In this document: positions 11,507 through 21,713 of the stretch, in pieces
Layout of the letters: each line of letters starts with the position of its first letter
Position numbering within the stretch: position 1 is the stretch's first letter
Assembly (NCBI GenBank): GCA_050084985.1
Contig: JBITNC010000001.1
Coordinates: forward strand, 86,986,001 to 87,050,000
Direction of reading: 5' to 3'
Source: Nageia nagi
Taxonomy: Eukaryota > Pinophyta
DNA length: 64,000 bases
Notes under the pieces: generated by a model
Seen by the model: the letters and a program-made list of their open reading frames with translations, nothing else
What the model was told of the DNA's origin: nothing
Database searches by the model: none
Translations under genes and position numbers: made by a program

Positions 11507-11890
11507 AAAACTGGCTCCCATTTGTACTAATGCATCAACTTCTTGGTTGAATTTCCTTGGAATAGACTGAATATGCAATGCTTCGAAATGCTCAAACAGA
11601 TCCCAGACCTGATTCCTATAGGCTTTCAAATAATGATGTTTGATTGAACATTTACCTGTCACTTGTTTCACGATCAAATCTGAATCCCCTTTGATCTTTA
11701 GACACTGAATTTTCATTTTGATAGCTTGTTCTAGTCCTAGGCAAAGAGCTTCATATTTTGCCATGTTATTTGAACATAACCAGGTGAGTCTGAAAGAAAA
11801 TCTATGTACCTTACCAATTGGGTTGGTCAGGATAATCCCAGCTTCGGATCCATTTTTGGATCTTGCCCCATCAAAAGACATCTCCCACAT
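11507..11890 (-). pseudogene. Tat-1 archaeal-type RNase H (aRH), upstream of RT
   Basis: Residues about 257-384 of the open stretch starting at 12658 form an RNase H of the archaeal/plant (RVT_3) type: MSFDGARSKNG (Asp 263), NNMAKYEALCLGLEQA (Glu 303), IKGDSDLIVKQVTG (Asp 325) and IPRKFNQEVDAL (Asp 375). All four expected acidic positions are present, so this domain looks catalytically complete. It would degrade the RNA strand during reverse transcription. In the Tat elements I know, this extra domain lies between the retroviral-type RNase H and integrase. Here it follows protease and precedes RT, and the usual place (about 9950-9530) holds only a linker. That order is unusual. Confidence 0.88.
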
Positions 11891-12049
11891 TTCATTTCTC
11901 CTGAAATCTTCCCTTGTGAGTTTCGAGATGAAAGATTCTAGCTCTATTAAATAATAATTTCCAAACTCCACATTGTAGATGGTGTTGAGCATACTCATAC
12001 TACAAGGGTCTTCAGTTTGCAGCTCTTCCAGTAATTCATCTGATTCTTC

Positions 12050-12658
12050 CAATTCACCAAAGTTTACGCAAACCTCCTCCTTTTTCTCTACGTGAAAATC
12101 AAAAATTTCCTCATTATTCAGTATTACCCTCTTATTCCCACAAGGGATCAAATAATGGGTGTAATCCATTGCTAGATAACCCCCTATCTTAGCTGTAAAC
12201 TCTCTAGACAGACATAGCCCGAACAAAGGGGGCAGCTCAACAACTACAACTTCTTGAATAATAATTACAAAGGGACACTTATGTATTTTCAGCACTACAT
12301 CCTTGATTACTCCTACTATTTTGATAGGTGTGGAATCTAGTTGTAATACTCTGATGGATGTTCTTATCATAGGAAACCCCATTACATCGCACACTACTTT
12401 AGGCATCATAGTAGTAGCTGCCCCAGAATCAACCAAACAATTATGGAGTACATATCCTTCAATTTCCAGAGTCATGTAAAAAGCTGGAGGTTTGTTCTTT
12501 CCCGTCCCCAGATATTTTGATGTTTCAAAAAGATTAAGCACTCTTTCCATTCCTTCATTCAATGCTATAAGAGATGTTTTCAGTAAATCAATTTGTTTAG
12601 GAATTTTTAGAGCTTCAAACAAGGACACTCTCGCTAGAGTTCTCTTTAGCTCTGCCAT
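12050..12658 (-). pseudogene. Tat-1 aspartic protease
   Basis: This is the first part of a 411-codon open stretch (12658-11423). The active-site motif LVDSGAATTMMP is intact, with its Asp at residue 77 (about base 12430), and is preceded by a YMTLEIEGYVLHNC strand. The fold continues to about residue 160 (GGYLAMDYTHYLIP). This is a retropepsin of Ty3/gypsy type, expected to cut the gag-pol polyprotein inside particles. It joins the archaeal-type RNase H in the same open stretch without a break. Confidence 0.88.
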
Positions 12659-12724
12659 AATGTTGAACTCTAGGATAGTCGGAGGTTCACCAATTTTGTT
12701 TCTGAATCTGTCAATAAATTTTCC

Positions 12725-14299
12725 CTAAAGCTGTAGAGTATCATCTTTTCTCTGGTGCTTGGTAAGTGAAGGGAACCTTAACCTCCAGAGATTTTGATCA
12801 CTGGCTTTGGGTGTTGGTTTGGTTTCTGGAAATGGGAATTTTTGGGAAACCATTTCCTTTTCTAGGATCTTTTCCTTAGAACCATGAACTACATCTTGCC
12901 TTTTAGGAAACACTACTCCGAAACTCTTTTGGGGTTCAACTTTTATTTCCGGAATGCTGGAGACTAGGGGACTTTTTCCTGATCTTGTTTCCATAGCAAA
13001 AACTCCTATATCTACCGGTACAAAATTCATCAGGTTCACATTTTGGTTCATGTCATTAGCTACATCGGGTAGAGGAATACCCCCACTTCTTGATAGATAC
13101 TCTTGGTACTGATAAACAAGGCATGTGGTTTGTTCATAAGCATCATTGCAGGCCAAACACAAACCTGTGGCTGACCCAAAAGGGGAAGCTTGGCCTACAT
13201 CCTCGTTTAACACATGCTGAGCTTTTTCTATAGCAGGATAAGGATATCTTCTTGCATTATTTTATCTGCTTAGAATGGTAATCTAGTTTGCCATATTTCT
13301 ACACAAGTTTCAAAGTTCCTGAATCTCCGTCGATGAAGCTACCCCTTGATTCATATTAGGTTGATAAGGGGTTGGTAAAGCTAAGGGAGCTCTAGGGACT
13401 AGCAAGGTTGATGGCCACTCTTGAACAGGGGTGGGGATACTGGCCAGTGGTGGAGCCAAACTAATTGCTTGAGGTCTCAAAATTTGCTATTGGGTGGTTA
13501 TTGGAAAATAAGGCATTGACATGTGACTTGGCAATTTTCCAACTACAATAAGATAGGATTCAGCATATACTGCTTGTCTATAGACCTTTGAGAAAGTATT
13601 TACTCCAGAATTTTGGATTTGTAGAGAGAGATCCGGAGGAAAGGCTCTCAGGTAATACATTAAGGCTTGAAATTGTTGAGGCCTGACTGGCATTGGGACT
13701 CTCATCCAAGTTTTTTGGAATCTAATATTGAAATCAGGGATATTTTTTTGCTCATATCCTTTGATTGAAGTGAACTGTGTTAACAAGGAAAAAGGATCTC
13801 CTAATTCATTAAATTCCAAGATAAAGGGCTCTACCAGTTGAGCCCAAGTGGTTATAGATCCATTAGGAAGGCCCCTGTACCAACATAGGACCTTTCCCTT
13901 AAAAGACTGAGCCAGTAATCTCACCATGACATCTTCATGCTAGATATTGTGAATCTTAGCTAGGCCAACTACATCAACACAATGCTCATAAGCCATTTTC
14001 TCTGAAGTCGCATCAAACTCCAGAAGGGTTTTGAAAACATTTGCTGGGATGTCATGCAACACCGCCAGGGCTATTGGTACCCCATTGTCCCATTCTGGAT
14101 AAATATTCTGAGCTAGATTAGCCATTTTAGGAGAGGTATTTCTAGTGTGAAGATTGGATGATTCTAGCTTGGTAAAGGATTTTAGGGAGCTGATACTATT
14201 CAGAGACTTAGACTTGATCAGCGTCTTTCTCTTAGGAGTATCTAACATTCTAAAATCCAGTGCTTCTTTTGCTGCTCTAGTTTTAGATCTTGTCCACAT
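12725..14299 (-). pseudogene. gag: Tat-1 gag
   Basis: The frame opens at an ATG at 14299 (MWTRSKTRAAK), about 120 bases inside the primer site, and stays in one frame to the protease. The retrotransposon gag core is clear at about 13930-13500: MVRLLAQSFKGKVLCWYRGL, then WAQLVEPFILEFN and FNIRFQKTW, the usual A-x-WY-x-L helix block of Ty3/gypsy capsids. Downstream is a linker, with a small Cys-containing stretch (CLACNDAYEQTTC) near 13150 where a zinc knuckle is often found, but it does not fit the CCHC spacing. In-frame stops near 13937 and 13484 and in the linker disable it. No frameshift is needed to follow it. Confidence 0.85.
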
Positions 14300-14417
14300 A
14301 AACTCTAGGTTGCAAAAGAAAGTGACAGGTTCAAAAGCACATATAATATTTATAAATAATTTGCTTTAATACATACCATAGATAGTGCTTCAGCAGAGTC
14401 GCCAATAAGTTTCTTCG

Positions 14418-14436
14418 TGTCCCATCAGGTGTGCCA
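14418..14436 (-). promoter_or_regulatory. Putative primer binding site of Tat-1
   Basis: On the minus strand, TGGCACACCTGATGGGACA begins 11 bases inside the 5' LTR. It has the TGG start and GGGAC end usual for tRNA-complementary sites in Tat-type elements. The priming tRNA was not identified. The 11-base gap is longer than usual. Confidence 0.6.
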
Positions 14437-14447
14437 AAAAGAAATAC

Positions 14448-16160
14448 TGTTGATTAGGAGTGTGTAATATATGCACCGTGAACAATCTTAACCAAAGTAA
14501 ATCAAGAATAGACTATGGTAACAGTCTGATCTCCGGAGAAGGCCGGTTCCTTATACATTGGGTGTAGGAGAAGTAATAGGAAAGAAAATAAAAAGGAGTA
14601 GAGTGCAAGGAATTTAAGAAAAAGGGTTAGGGTAGCAGGAAAGAAAATAAAAAAGAGTAGAGTGCAAGGAATTTAAGCAAAAAGGCTTAGGGTAACAAGA
14701 GAGAAAGCAAAGGTGGATCACTAGTTCAGCGTGGGCTTTCACAGTGTGTGAAACCTTGGTCTGAATCTAGTGTAGCATATACGGTACAAGCTCTCACTCT
14801 CTAATAGTTTCCCAGCTTTACTCTACCATATAGCAAACATAGTTATACTAGCAGCTCACGATTATCATTCAGGAAATAAGCCAAAGCTGCCACGATGTAA
14901 CAAATTAAGAATGACAATTACAAGTGCTAGATAAGAAAGGTCAAGATGGTATCATATTACTGATAAAAACTACATGTCTTCGAGAACAAATGTAAAGAGC
15001 AATACTAGGGCTTTCGACCCTTCTTTCATTTTATTTTCATATACTTATACTGAAGCAACAACAGTTATAAGAATTGCAGAATAGAAATGTTTACAAAACG
15101 GCTTCAAGATTCTAGCCTTCTTTTAACTGATACTACCTACATATGCCACTTGGTAGAATATTACAAAACTGGGTAGATTGCAGATGATACGGCTTCTTGA
15201 TGACTGTGATCTGACTTCTTGCTATCCTCATCTCTTTTGGGATATTTTATTTACTGGCTTCGACTATTTGATCTCTCTTTGCTATTCTCATCTCTACATT
15301 CTAGAATGCTCTATTCATTGGCTCTGACTATTTGATCACTCCTTGCTGACCTCATCACTTTTGGCACCCAATTTCATTAAAAAATGTGAAGATCGTTCTC
15401 CCCATGACATCATCTTCATACTTTCAGAATGCTCTACTCACTGGCTCTGGCTATTCGATCACTCCTTGCTGACCTCATCACTTCTGGGACCTGGTTTCAT
15501 TAAAAAATGTGAACATTGCTCTCCTTGTGACATCATATTCATACTTCTAGAATGCTCTACTCACCGGCTCTAGCTATTTGATCACTCTTTGCTGACCTCA
15601 TCACTTCTGGGACCCGATTTCATTCAAAAATGTGAACATTATTCTCCCCGTGATGTCATCTTCATACTTTCAGAATGCTCTACTCACTTTCTCTGGAACC
15701 TGGGCTTTTCCACAACTAAGCTTTTATCATTTCATTCCGGAATGCTTTATCTACTGACTCCAGCCCTTTTAATCACTGCTTGCTGACCTCATCATCTCTG
15801 GAACCCAATCTTTACCAAAATGCGACTATCTTATCCTCTATGATGTCATCATCTTATTCCGGAATGCTTTACTTTTGGAACACTTAATTTACGGGCTCTG
15901 ACTTCTTCGATTATCTCTTGCTGACCTCATCACTTTCGGGACCTAGTTTCGGGTTAAGCCCTGAAATTGCTGATGTCATCTCTTTTGGAACCCGGGTTAC
16001 TCAACATTAACTTCGAGGGGCTTTTCTTCTTTCATAATGAAGCAATTACTTTCGAAAATTGTTCTTAAAACCCATTGTGATTATGCTTAGCTTACGTCAC
16101 CTTCGTAAGTGATCATACTTTCAAAAAAACCTTGGAGTAGTGATTATGTATTAATATACA
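14448..16160 (-). repeat. Tat-1 5' LTR (1713 bp)
   Basis: Direct repeat of 2646-4359, adjacent to gag and therefore the promoter-bearing LTR. Read on the minus strand it begins TGTATATTAATAC, passes through the 123-bp units with TGACATCA-type motifs, then a TATA-like stretch (TATAAGTATATG) near 15040-15060, and ends at 14448. Divergence from the other LTR is mostly C/T and G/A. Confidence 0.93.
15306..15681. repeat. 123-bp tandem units in Tat-1 5' LTR
   Basis: The anchor ATGCTCT recurs at 15306, 15429, 15552 and 15675, again exactly 123 bases apart, matching the array in the other LTR. The shared copy number means the array existed before insertion. On the element's sense strand the units carry GATGACATCA and GATGAGGTCAGC, resembling TGACG/CRE-type bZIP sites in U3. 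Confidence 0.92.
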
Positions 16161-16165
16161 TGTCC
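16161..16165. repeat. Target site duplication of Tat-1 (right)
   Basis: TGTCC immediately after the right LTR, identical to 2641-2645. It fixes both element ends to the base. Confidence 0.9.
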
Positions 16166-16787
16166 TATAGTTGAAAAAGGATCTACAAACATATGAGTTG
16201 AAAGGCATTAAGGTGAAAATGTATGAGTAGACTACCATTGATAATAAAATGATATTAGATTGGAAATGAGAGTAGAAAAATGGCTATAGAGATTGATTGC
16301 ATATTTCTTATAGAGATAATTGGATGATAATTTTGATGAGCTAAAGATCAGAGAAGGATTTGTGAATAGAGAAGACATTTTTATATCAAACCTTTAAACA
16401 AGATTTGAAGTCCAAGTTGGTGCTTGGCAAGAGGGGTTGGTGCTCCTTGCAATGGGTGTTGTAGATCTTAGGAGTTGGTGCTCCTTTTAGTTGAAGCTAA
16501 TAAATTATAGGAGTTAGTGATCCTTCTAGTTGATGTTGGTAAACTAAGTGTAAAGATGGTGCTTTGCAATGGCTAGATTTGGACCATGATCTAAGCAGTC
16601 TTATCTGAAGATGTAGCTACATTTGTGAATATCATTATATCTTATGTTGTGTGATGCTCTTTTATGGTGTATTCTTTACTTAGTTTTATATTTGTGCTAT
16701 TATGTTTTACATGGTAAAGTTACAAATTTAAGTTTAAATAAATCACACTGATTCACCCCCCCTCTCAGTGTCACTTGGAGTTCAACA
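16166..16787. mobile_element. Copia-type LTR, right part
   Basis: This continues the LTR begun at 1307, after Tat-1. It has short internal repeats (GGAGTTGGTGCTCCTT-like at 16430-16560). It ends with ATTCACCCCCCCTCTCAGTG followed by TTCAACA, the pyrimidine-rich terminus typical of many plant copia LTRs, and gypsy-1 integrase resumes at once. No copia internal region or primer site follows, so it looks like a solo LTR. Confidence 0.55.
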
Positions 16788-17951
16788 ATTTCACATGGAA
16801 AGGGCTTAACAAGGATATCTTTAAGTCTATGAGGGAGTATACCAAATGTCAAGAAGATAAGGTAGATAATATATATCCATCAAGACTATTAAAACCTTTA
16901 TTAATACCCACAAAAAATGAGAGAGCATTTCCATGGACTTCTCTACATGATTTTCTCAGATGCAAGGAAAGGATTGCATCTTTGTTGTGGTAGAAAAATT
17001 AATAAAATATGCTTGCTTATTTACCATTATCATCACCTACATGATTATAAAAGTATCTAAACTATTTTTCAAAGAGGTATTTAAATTGCATAGGTTACCA
17101 AAATAATTTATAAGTGATAAGGATAAAAAATTCATGAGCATGTTTTGGCACGAACTCTTCAAATTGAGTGGGAAAAATTTAACACTAAGCACTAGTTATC
17201 ATCCCAAAATGAATAGATAAATGGAAGTGGTAAATATATGACTAAACCAATACTTAACACACTATGTAACATGGAAACACAAAGCATGGATCAAGTGGTT
17301 ACATCTAGGAGAATACTATTACAATACTACTCATCATATCTCAATACAAATATTATCATTTATGGTATTATATGGATATGAGGCTCTCAACTTTGTAGAT
17401 ATATTTTTTGAAGATGGAAGGGATCCCAAAGCTTAGGAATTTTTGTTGGATAACCAAGATATCATGAGGAAAATCAAGGCAAAGTAATGTTTGTTAACCA
17501 AAATAGGACTAAAGGCACATTTGAGGAAGGATACATGGTGTATTTAAGGTTGCATTCTTACAAATAATCCACACTCAAAAAGAGGGGGGAAAATAAAATC
17601 TAGCCAAGATTTTTTGGACCCTAGAAGGTCTTGCACAAAAAAGGAAAGGAGGCATATGAACTAGATCTACCCATCGACCATAAGATAGAAAACATCTTCC
17701 ATGTCTCATGCTTGGAAAAGGAACTTGGACAACATATACGTCCCTTACTGGATCTACCTCCACTGGTTGAATAAGGGAAGTTAATCTTAATTTTAGAGCA
17801 TATATTGAACACAAGGGAGAGGAAGAGGAGATATAAAATTATCAAGGAGAACTTGGTCAAATGAAAATATCTATCTAAATAAGACATCACATAAGAGGGA
17901 TAAAAGATACTTACGCATACAACTTTGCATTACTTGGGGTTAAGCAATTTC
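16788..17951 (+). pseudogene. Gypsy-1 (chromovirus) integrase and chromodomain
   Basis: The integrase interrupted at 1306 continues: FTWKGLNKDIFKSMREYTKC (zinc-binding end), a core with FISDKDKKFMSMFWHELFK near 17110-17165 and STSYHPKMN...MEVVN near 17190-17235, then WIKWLHLGEYYYNTT. The catalytic Asp and Glu of the last two blocks are still readable. Toward the end RRYKIIKENLVK, then KYLSK and DIT (about 17822-17895), match the LVKWKYLS-DITWE core of a chromodomain, placing it among chromoviruses. Several stops and shifts inactivate it. The polypurine tract and 3' LTR follow directly. Confidence 0.85.
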
Positions 17952-17963
17952 GGAGGGGAAGAG
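17952..17963 (+). promoter_or_regulatory. Gypsy-1 polypurine tract
   Basis: GGAGGGGAAGAG sits directly before TGTGATG, the LTR start. It marks plus-strand priming and the interior/LTR boundary of gypsy-1. Confidence 0.8.
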
Positions 17964-18099
17964 TGTGATGTTGTTTTTTAAAAGTTATTCATTTTTAGGT
18001 GTGATTTAATAGGTAATAGTACTTTAATGTATCTTAGGCATGATTATAATCTTATTATAGGAGATTTAAGGGTCCAAGGGACATATTGTGAGCCCCTAT
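17964..18099 (+). repeat. Gypsy-1 3' LTR, left part (split by Tat-2)
   Basis: Starts TGTGATGTTG right after the polypurine tract and is cut after 136 bases by Tat-2. Its continuation should lie from 37464; the outer end was not located because the matching 5' LTR is outside the window. Confidence 0.65.
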
Positions 18100-19294
18100 T
18101 GTGAACACCTCAAAACCCTAACACCTAAAACATTCAAGCCATCTATGAGCACTTTAAAGATTTTAAGTTGTTCAATCCTATCTTTCTTATGTTGTGATAT
18201 AAAAATAATGATAAAAGCATGGTTTAGAAATGGTCCTTAGTCTTCAATGATGTTAAATAGTGCTCAAATTTGAAAGGAAACAATAATGATTAAAAGGGAT
18301 CTCAAATCATAAGTCCTTTGGATCTTATGATTTTTCAAAATGAGGTAGAACCCCAACTCTACAAGGTTGTAGATCCCCTTAATCCATAGTCAAATGGAAA
18401 TTCATAAAGATATCAATGCCTATAATGCAAATGTATTAAAGATTGATAAAGATCAATGCTATATTCTTGAACAAGGATAATTGATAATTGTAGATGATAA
18501 AACTATGCTAAATTGAAAAATGATATTAAATATTTGAAAAAATGCAATGTGTATTCAAAGATCCAATTAGATGACAATGTATGACAAGAATGGTTACAAA
18601 TTCAAAGCTAAGAATGGTAGATCCAAGCTAAGAATGCAACTAAATCAATAAATATGTGACAACCATAGGGTTTGGACCTTATCCTTAACCCTAGGATGTA
18701 ATTAGCGTAGACCAATGCCTATATATCACACAAATGCATGCATATTTTTAAATAAAGGATACAAGTTTTAATCAACAATGATTTGATATGCCAAATATGT
18801 AAATGATAGTGAAAGCCAATATTAATGTCTCAAGCAAACCCCAAATAGTCAAAGAGTACCTCAATCCATGTAAAATGGAGAACTATACTCAAAGAGTGAA
18901 TATGAATGCTCTTAACGTGATGTATCCTTCATAATGATCTCATAAAGCTTAGGTAAAAGAGCTAGAAAATATGCAAAGTCACAAAGTTCATATGTGTCAG
19001 AGTGTAAAAATCAAAGAAGCTCAAAATTTGTGCCATTTGAATTTTATAATGCTAAGTCAAAATCATCTAGGTGACTATGATGTCTCATGGATTTTTCAAG
19101 TGAATTACAAGTCATTTGGACAACTGGAACTAAAGGTGTTAGCAAAAATATAAGGTCAAGACTAAGTTGATTAGTTTAGTCAAAGAAACTATAAAATATA
19201 CATCAGTCCAACATGATAATATAACACATGATATATGTCAAAATATCAATGTAACCCATTCAACAAAGCAAGATGCATTTTTAAGTTATTTATA
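18100..19294 (-). repeat. Tat-2 3' LTR (about 1195 bp)
   Basis: Matches 36276-37458 throughout; for example both have ATCTATGAGCACTT near the left end and ATGCATTTTTAAG near the right end. In element orientation it begins TATAAATAACTTAA where the other copy has TGCAAACACCTTAA, so the TG terminus has mutated here. Confidence 0.88.
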
Positions 19295-19309
19295 GTTTCC
19301 CCTTTTTGT
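19295..19309 (-). promoter_or_regulatory. Tat-2 polypurine tract
   Basis: The plus strand reads GTTTCCCCTTTTT, so the minus strand has AAAAAGGGGAAAC directly before the 3' LTR. This confirms the element's orientation. Confidence 0.8.
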
Positions 19310-21713
19310 GATGAGCTTCGAACCTATGAGAAGCTTAGTACAAAAATATGTAAAATGATAATTGATAATGATAAATGATAAATTATGATAAAATGACCAG
19401 GATGAGAGCTAGTTTCAGTGCATGACATGCCGTATAAGATCATCCTAATCACTCAACACTAATATGATTTCAGACATAACAAGTCACATAAGACATAATT
19501 GAGCACCATGAGAATCTAATGAAGTCTGGTTTTGGCACATGATAGGTTGTATAGGATGGGATTGGATCTCATTATAATGGACCTATGAAAAAAGTTTGAC
19601 ATGTAGATGAAGTAGCCATTGGACAATAAAGAAAAAATTTAATCTAATTTAAACTAAACTAATCTAAGCGTTGAAAGGGAAATGATATCTACTTTGCCCT
19701 AATATTTGAAGAGAATGACCTTTGCTTTGCTCCAACAGCTGAAGGGTGTTTGACTCTACTTTTTGCCAACATTCAAAGGGAAATGATCATAGGTATGTAG
19801 ACCTACCAAGCATGAGACCATAACATTTAGGAATATGACACTTGCATAATAGTGACTAAGCTGAGCATGATGACATCTGAATATGTTGATCTCCAATCAA
19901 TCATGTCATGCTAAGCTAACAATTCTAAACATGGTGATGTTAGAATGTGTTTATTACCAATCCACCATGATGAAGTGCAATGATCTTTTTAAACATGATG
20001 ATGTTATAATATGATGATTGCCAATCCATCATGCCAAACTAATAATCATCTAGTAAACATTCATAATGCAAAAAGCATTGACCATGCATCCAACATGCCT
20101 CTTATGAAGTTCATGATGAACCTACTAAAAATCAAAAGTTTGATTAGTTTGAAATTATGTGTGAATCTCTCCCCCTCAAATGGGAAGGTGTGATGGATGA
20201 AAAAATAAGATGCTTGACTATTTGACTAAATGAAGCAAGAAATGATGATCATGATCAAAGATTTACAAAGTGTGATATGGACTAAGCAAATCATCCTGAT
20301 GACTACAGGTCATCTAGATGACTAGGAAAAATCAAGTCATATAGGTGATTAGGGATCATTCAGATGATCCAATTAGGGAAAAAAAGGAAAAAATAAAAAG
20401 TAAAATCAACGATTTGGTTATCTTATGTTGAATTGATACTTTTGTTGACCATTATTACTAAGCGACTGTGTTGTTTGAGATAATGACTTGCGATGACCTG
20501 CAAGGGAAGCAACTAGTGGAGAAAGTGACATGAATTACCTTTGTTTGACCAATGCACAATGACCAAAGGACCTCAACATGGTAGTTATGGGTCTAGGGGG
20601 AGGGCCACTTGGAGGGGATGAGCCATAGCCAAAAATGATTAGTGCCTAACCCTCAAAACCCTATTTTTTAGTTATTTACTATGTGTGTGTGTTGTGATTA
20701 AATGGTAGGTTTGTTGTTGGTTTACAAGCTTAAAAGAGTGGTTTTAAACAATGACATATGATTTAATTGTTGTATTGAATATAAACCAAAAATGGATTGT
20801 ATTGTTTAGTGTAAGTTAGACACTTGCAGTTTAAACTTGGTGAGTAACATAAGTTAAAATCCTACAAAACATAAGACAATGAAATATGATAATGAATATC
20901 ATAAAAAAAATCATATAGCCAAGGTGTTAATAAAGCTCCTTTATAGCAACTATAAATCACAGGATCCACACACTATCAAGCTTAACACTAGGAAATAAAT
21001 ATAGTAATAAATGACTCCACCCATATTGAACACACAACATGGCCACAACCATTGATTGTGTAATTAATTAAACAAGGCAAGAAAGTTTGTTAAATTTGAT
21101 AGATGTTGACACATTATAGTATTAGAATGTATAAAGTTTGCATGTTATTTTTTATTTTTTGTTTTATGATATACATGTTATTTTTTTTTCATTTTTAAGA
21201 CTCTACAAATCATCTTAATCTTGAATGATCCAATTTGGGGGTCTCCCATGTGAAGGACTATTAGAAAAATCATTTGGATAAATTACCAAGTCATTTGAAA
21301 CCTAGATGACTAGGGTAAACCTAGTTGCCCTTCATGAAGATAATTTTTACCAAAAGAGAACACACTAAAAAATGAAAAATGCAAACTTAGATAAAATTCA
21401 AATATGCATCCTAGGGGACACATAGGACTAACATAGACATAGAGACCACTAACTTTAGAAATAGATATAATAAATTAACTAAAAAACATTGACATCTCAA
21501 TATTTATGCTAAATGAATGTCCAACATAAGTTTCAACCTCTATGGAAAGAGGTACAGGCAATGCTGACATAGATAAAATGTGATTGGCTAGAGGTTTGGG
21601 GGCTCATAGGAGTCACAAGGATTCTCCCCATCATAGAATACACCTCATATATGATTACAATCAGGGAGTGATTTGATCCAAACTAATGCATATTCCTATT
21701 CCTGATAGGGAAG
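19310..21713. other. Tat-2 3' untranslated region
   Basis: About 2.4 kb without recognisable coding content. It carries several copies of a near-palindromic motif around TCATCTAGATGACTAGG (near 20310 and 21300) and repeated phrases with CATGATGAT-type runs near 19860-20110. Confidence 0.5.

Larger units (their letters stand above)
2646..16160 (-). mobile_element. Tat-1: complete Tat-type Ty3/gypsy LTR retrotransposon
   Basis: Two direct LTRs (2646-4359 and 14448-16160, both TG...CA) enclose a minus-strand interior with gag, protease, archaeal-type RNase H, RT, retroviral-type RNase H, integrase and a further ORF. A perfect 5-bp duplication, TGTCC, flanks the whole (2641-2645 and 16161-16165). 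The right LTR is the 5' LTR because gag lies next to it. The dual RNase H places it in the Tat lineage of Ty3/gypsy. All gag-pol segments from 14299 to about 8410 share one reading frame and are broken only by stop codons. In the first 140 or so bases the LTRs differ at about ten sites, mostly transitions, so insertion is not very recent. It landed inside a copia LTR that sits inside gypsy-1. Confidence 0.93.

Noticed and set aside
15343-15786. Plus-strand open stretches in the right LTR
   Set aside because: Same 123-bp repeat artefact as in the left LTR.
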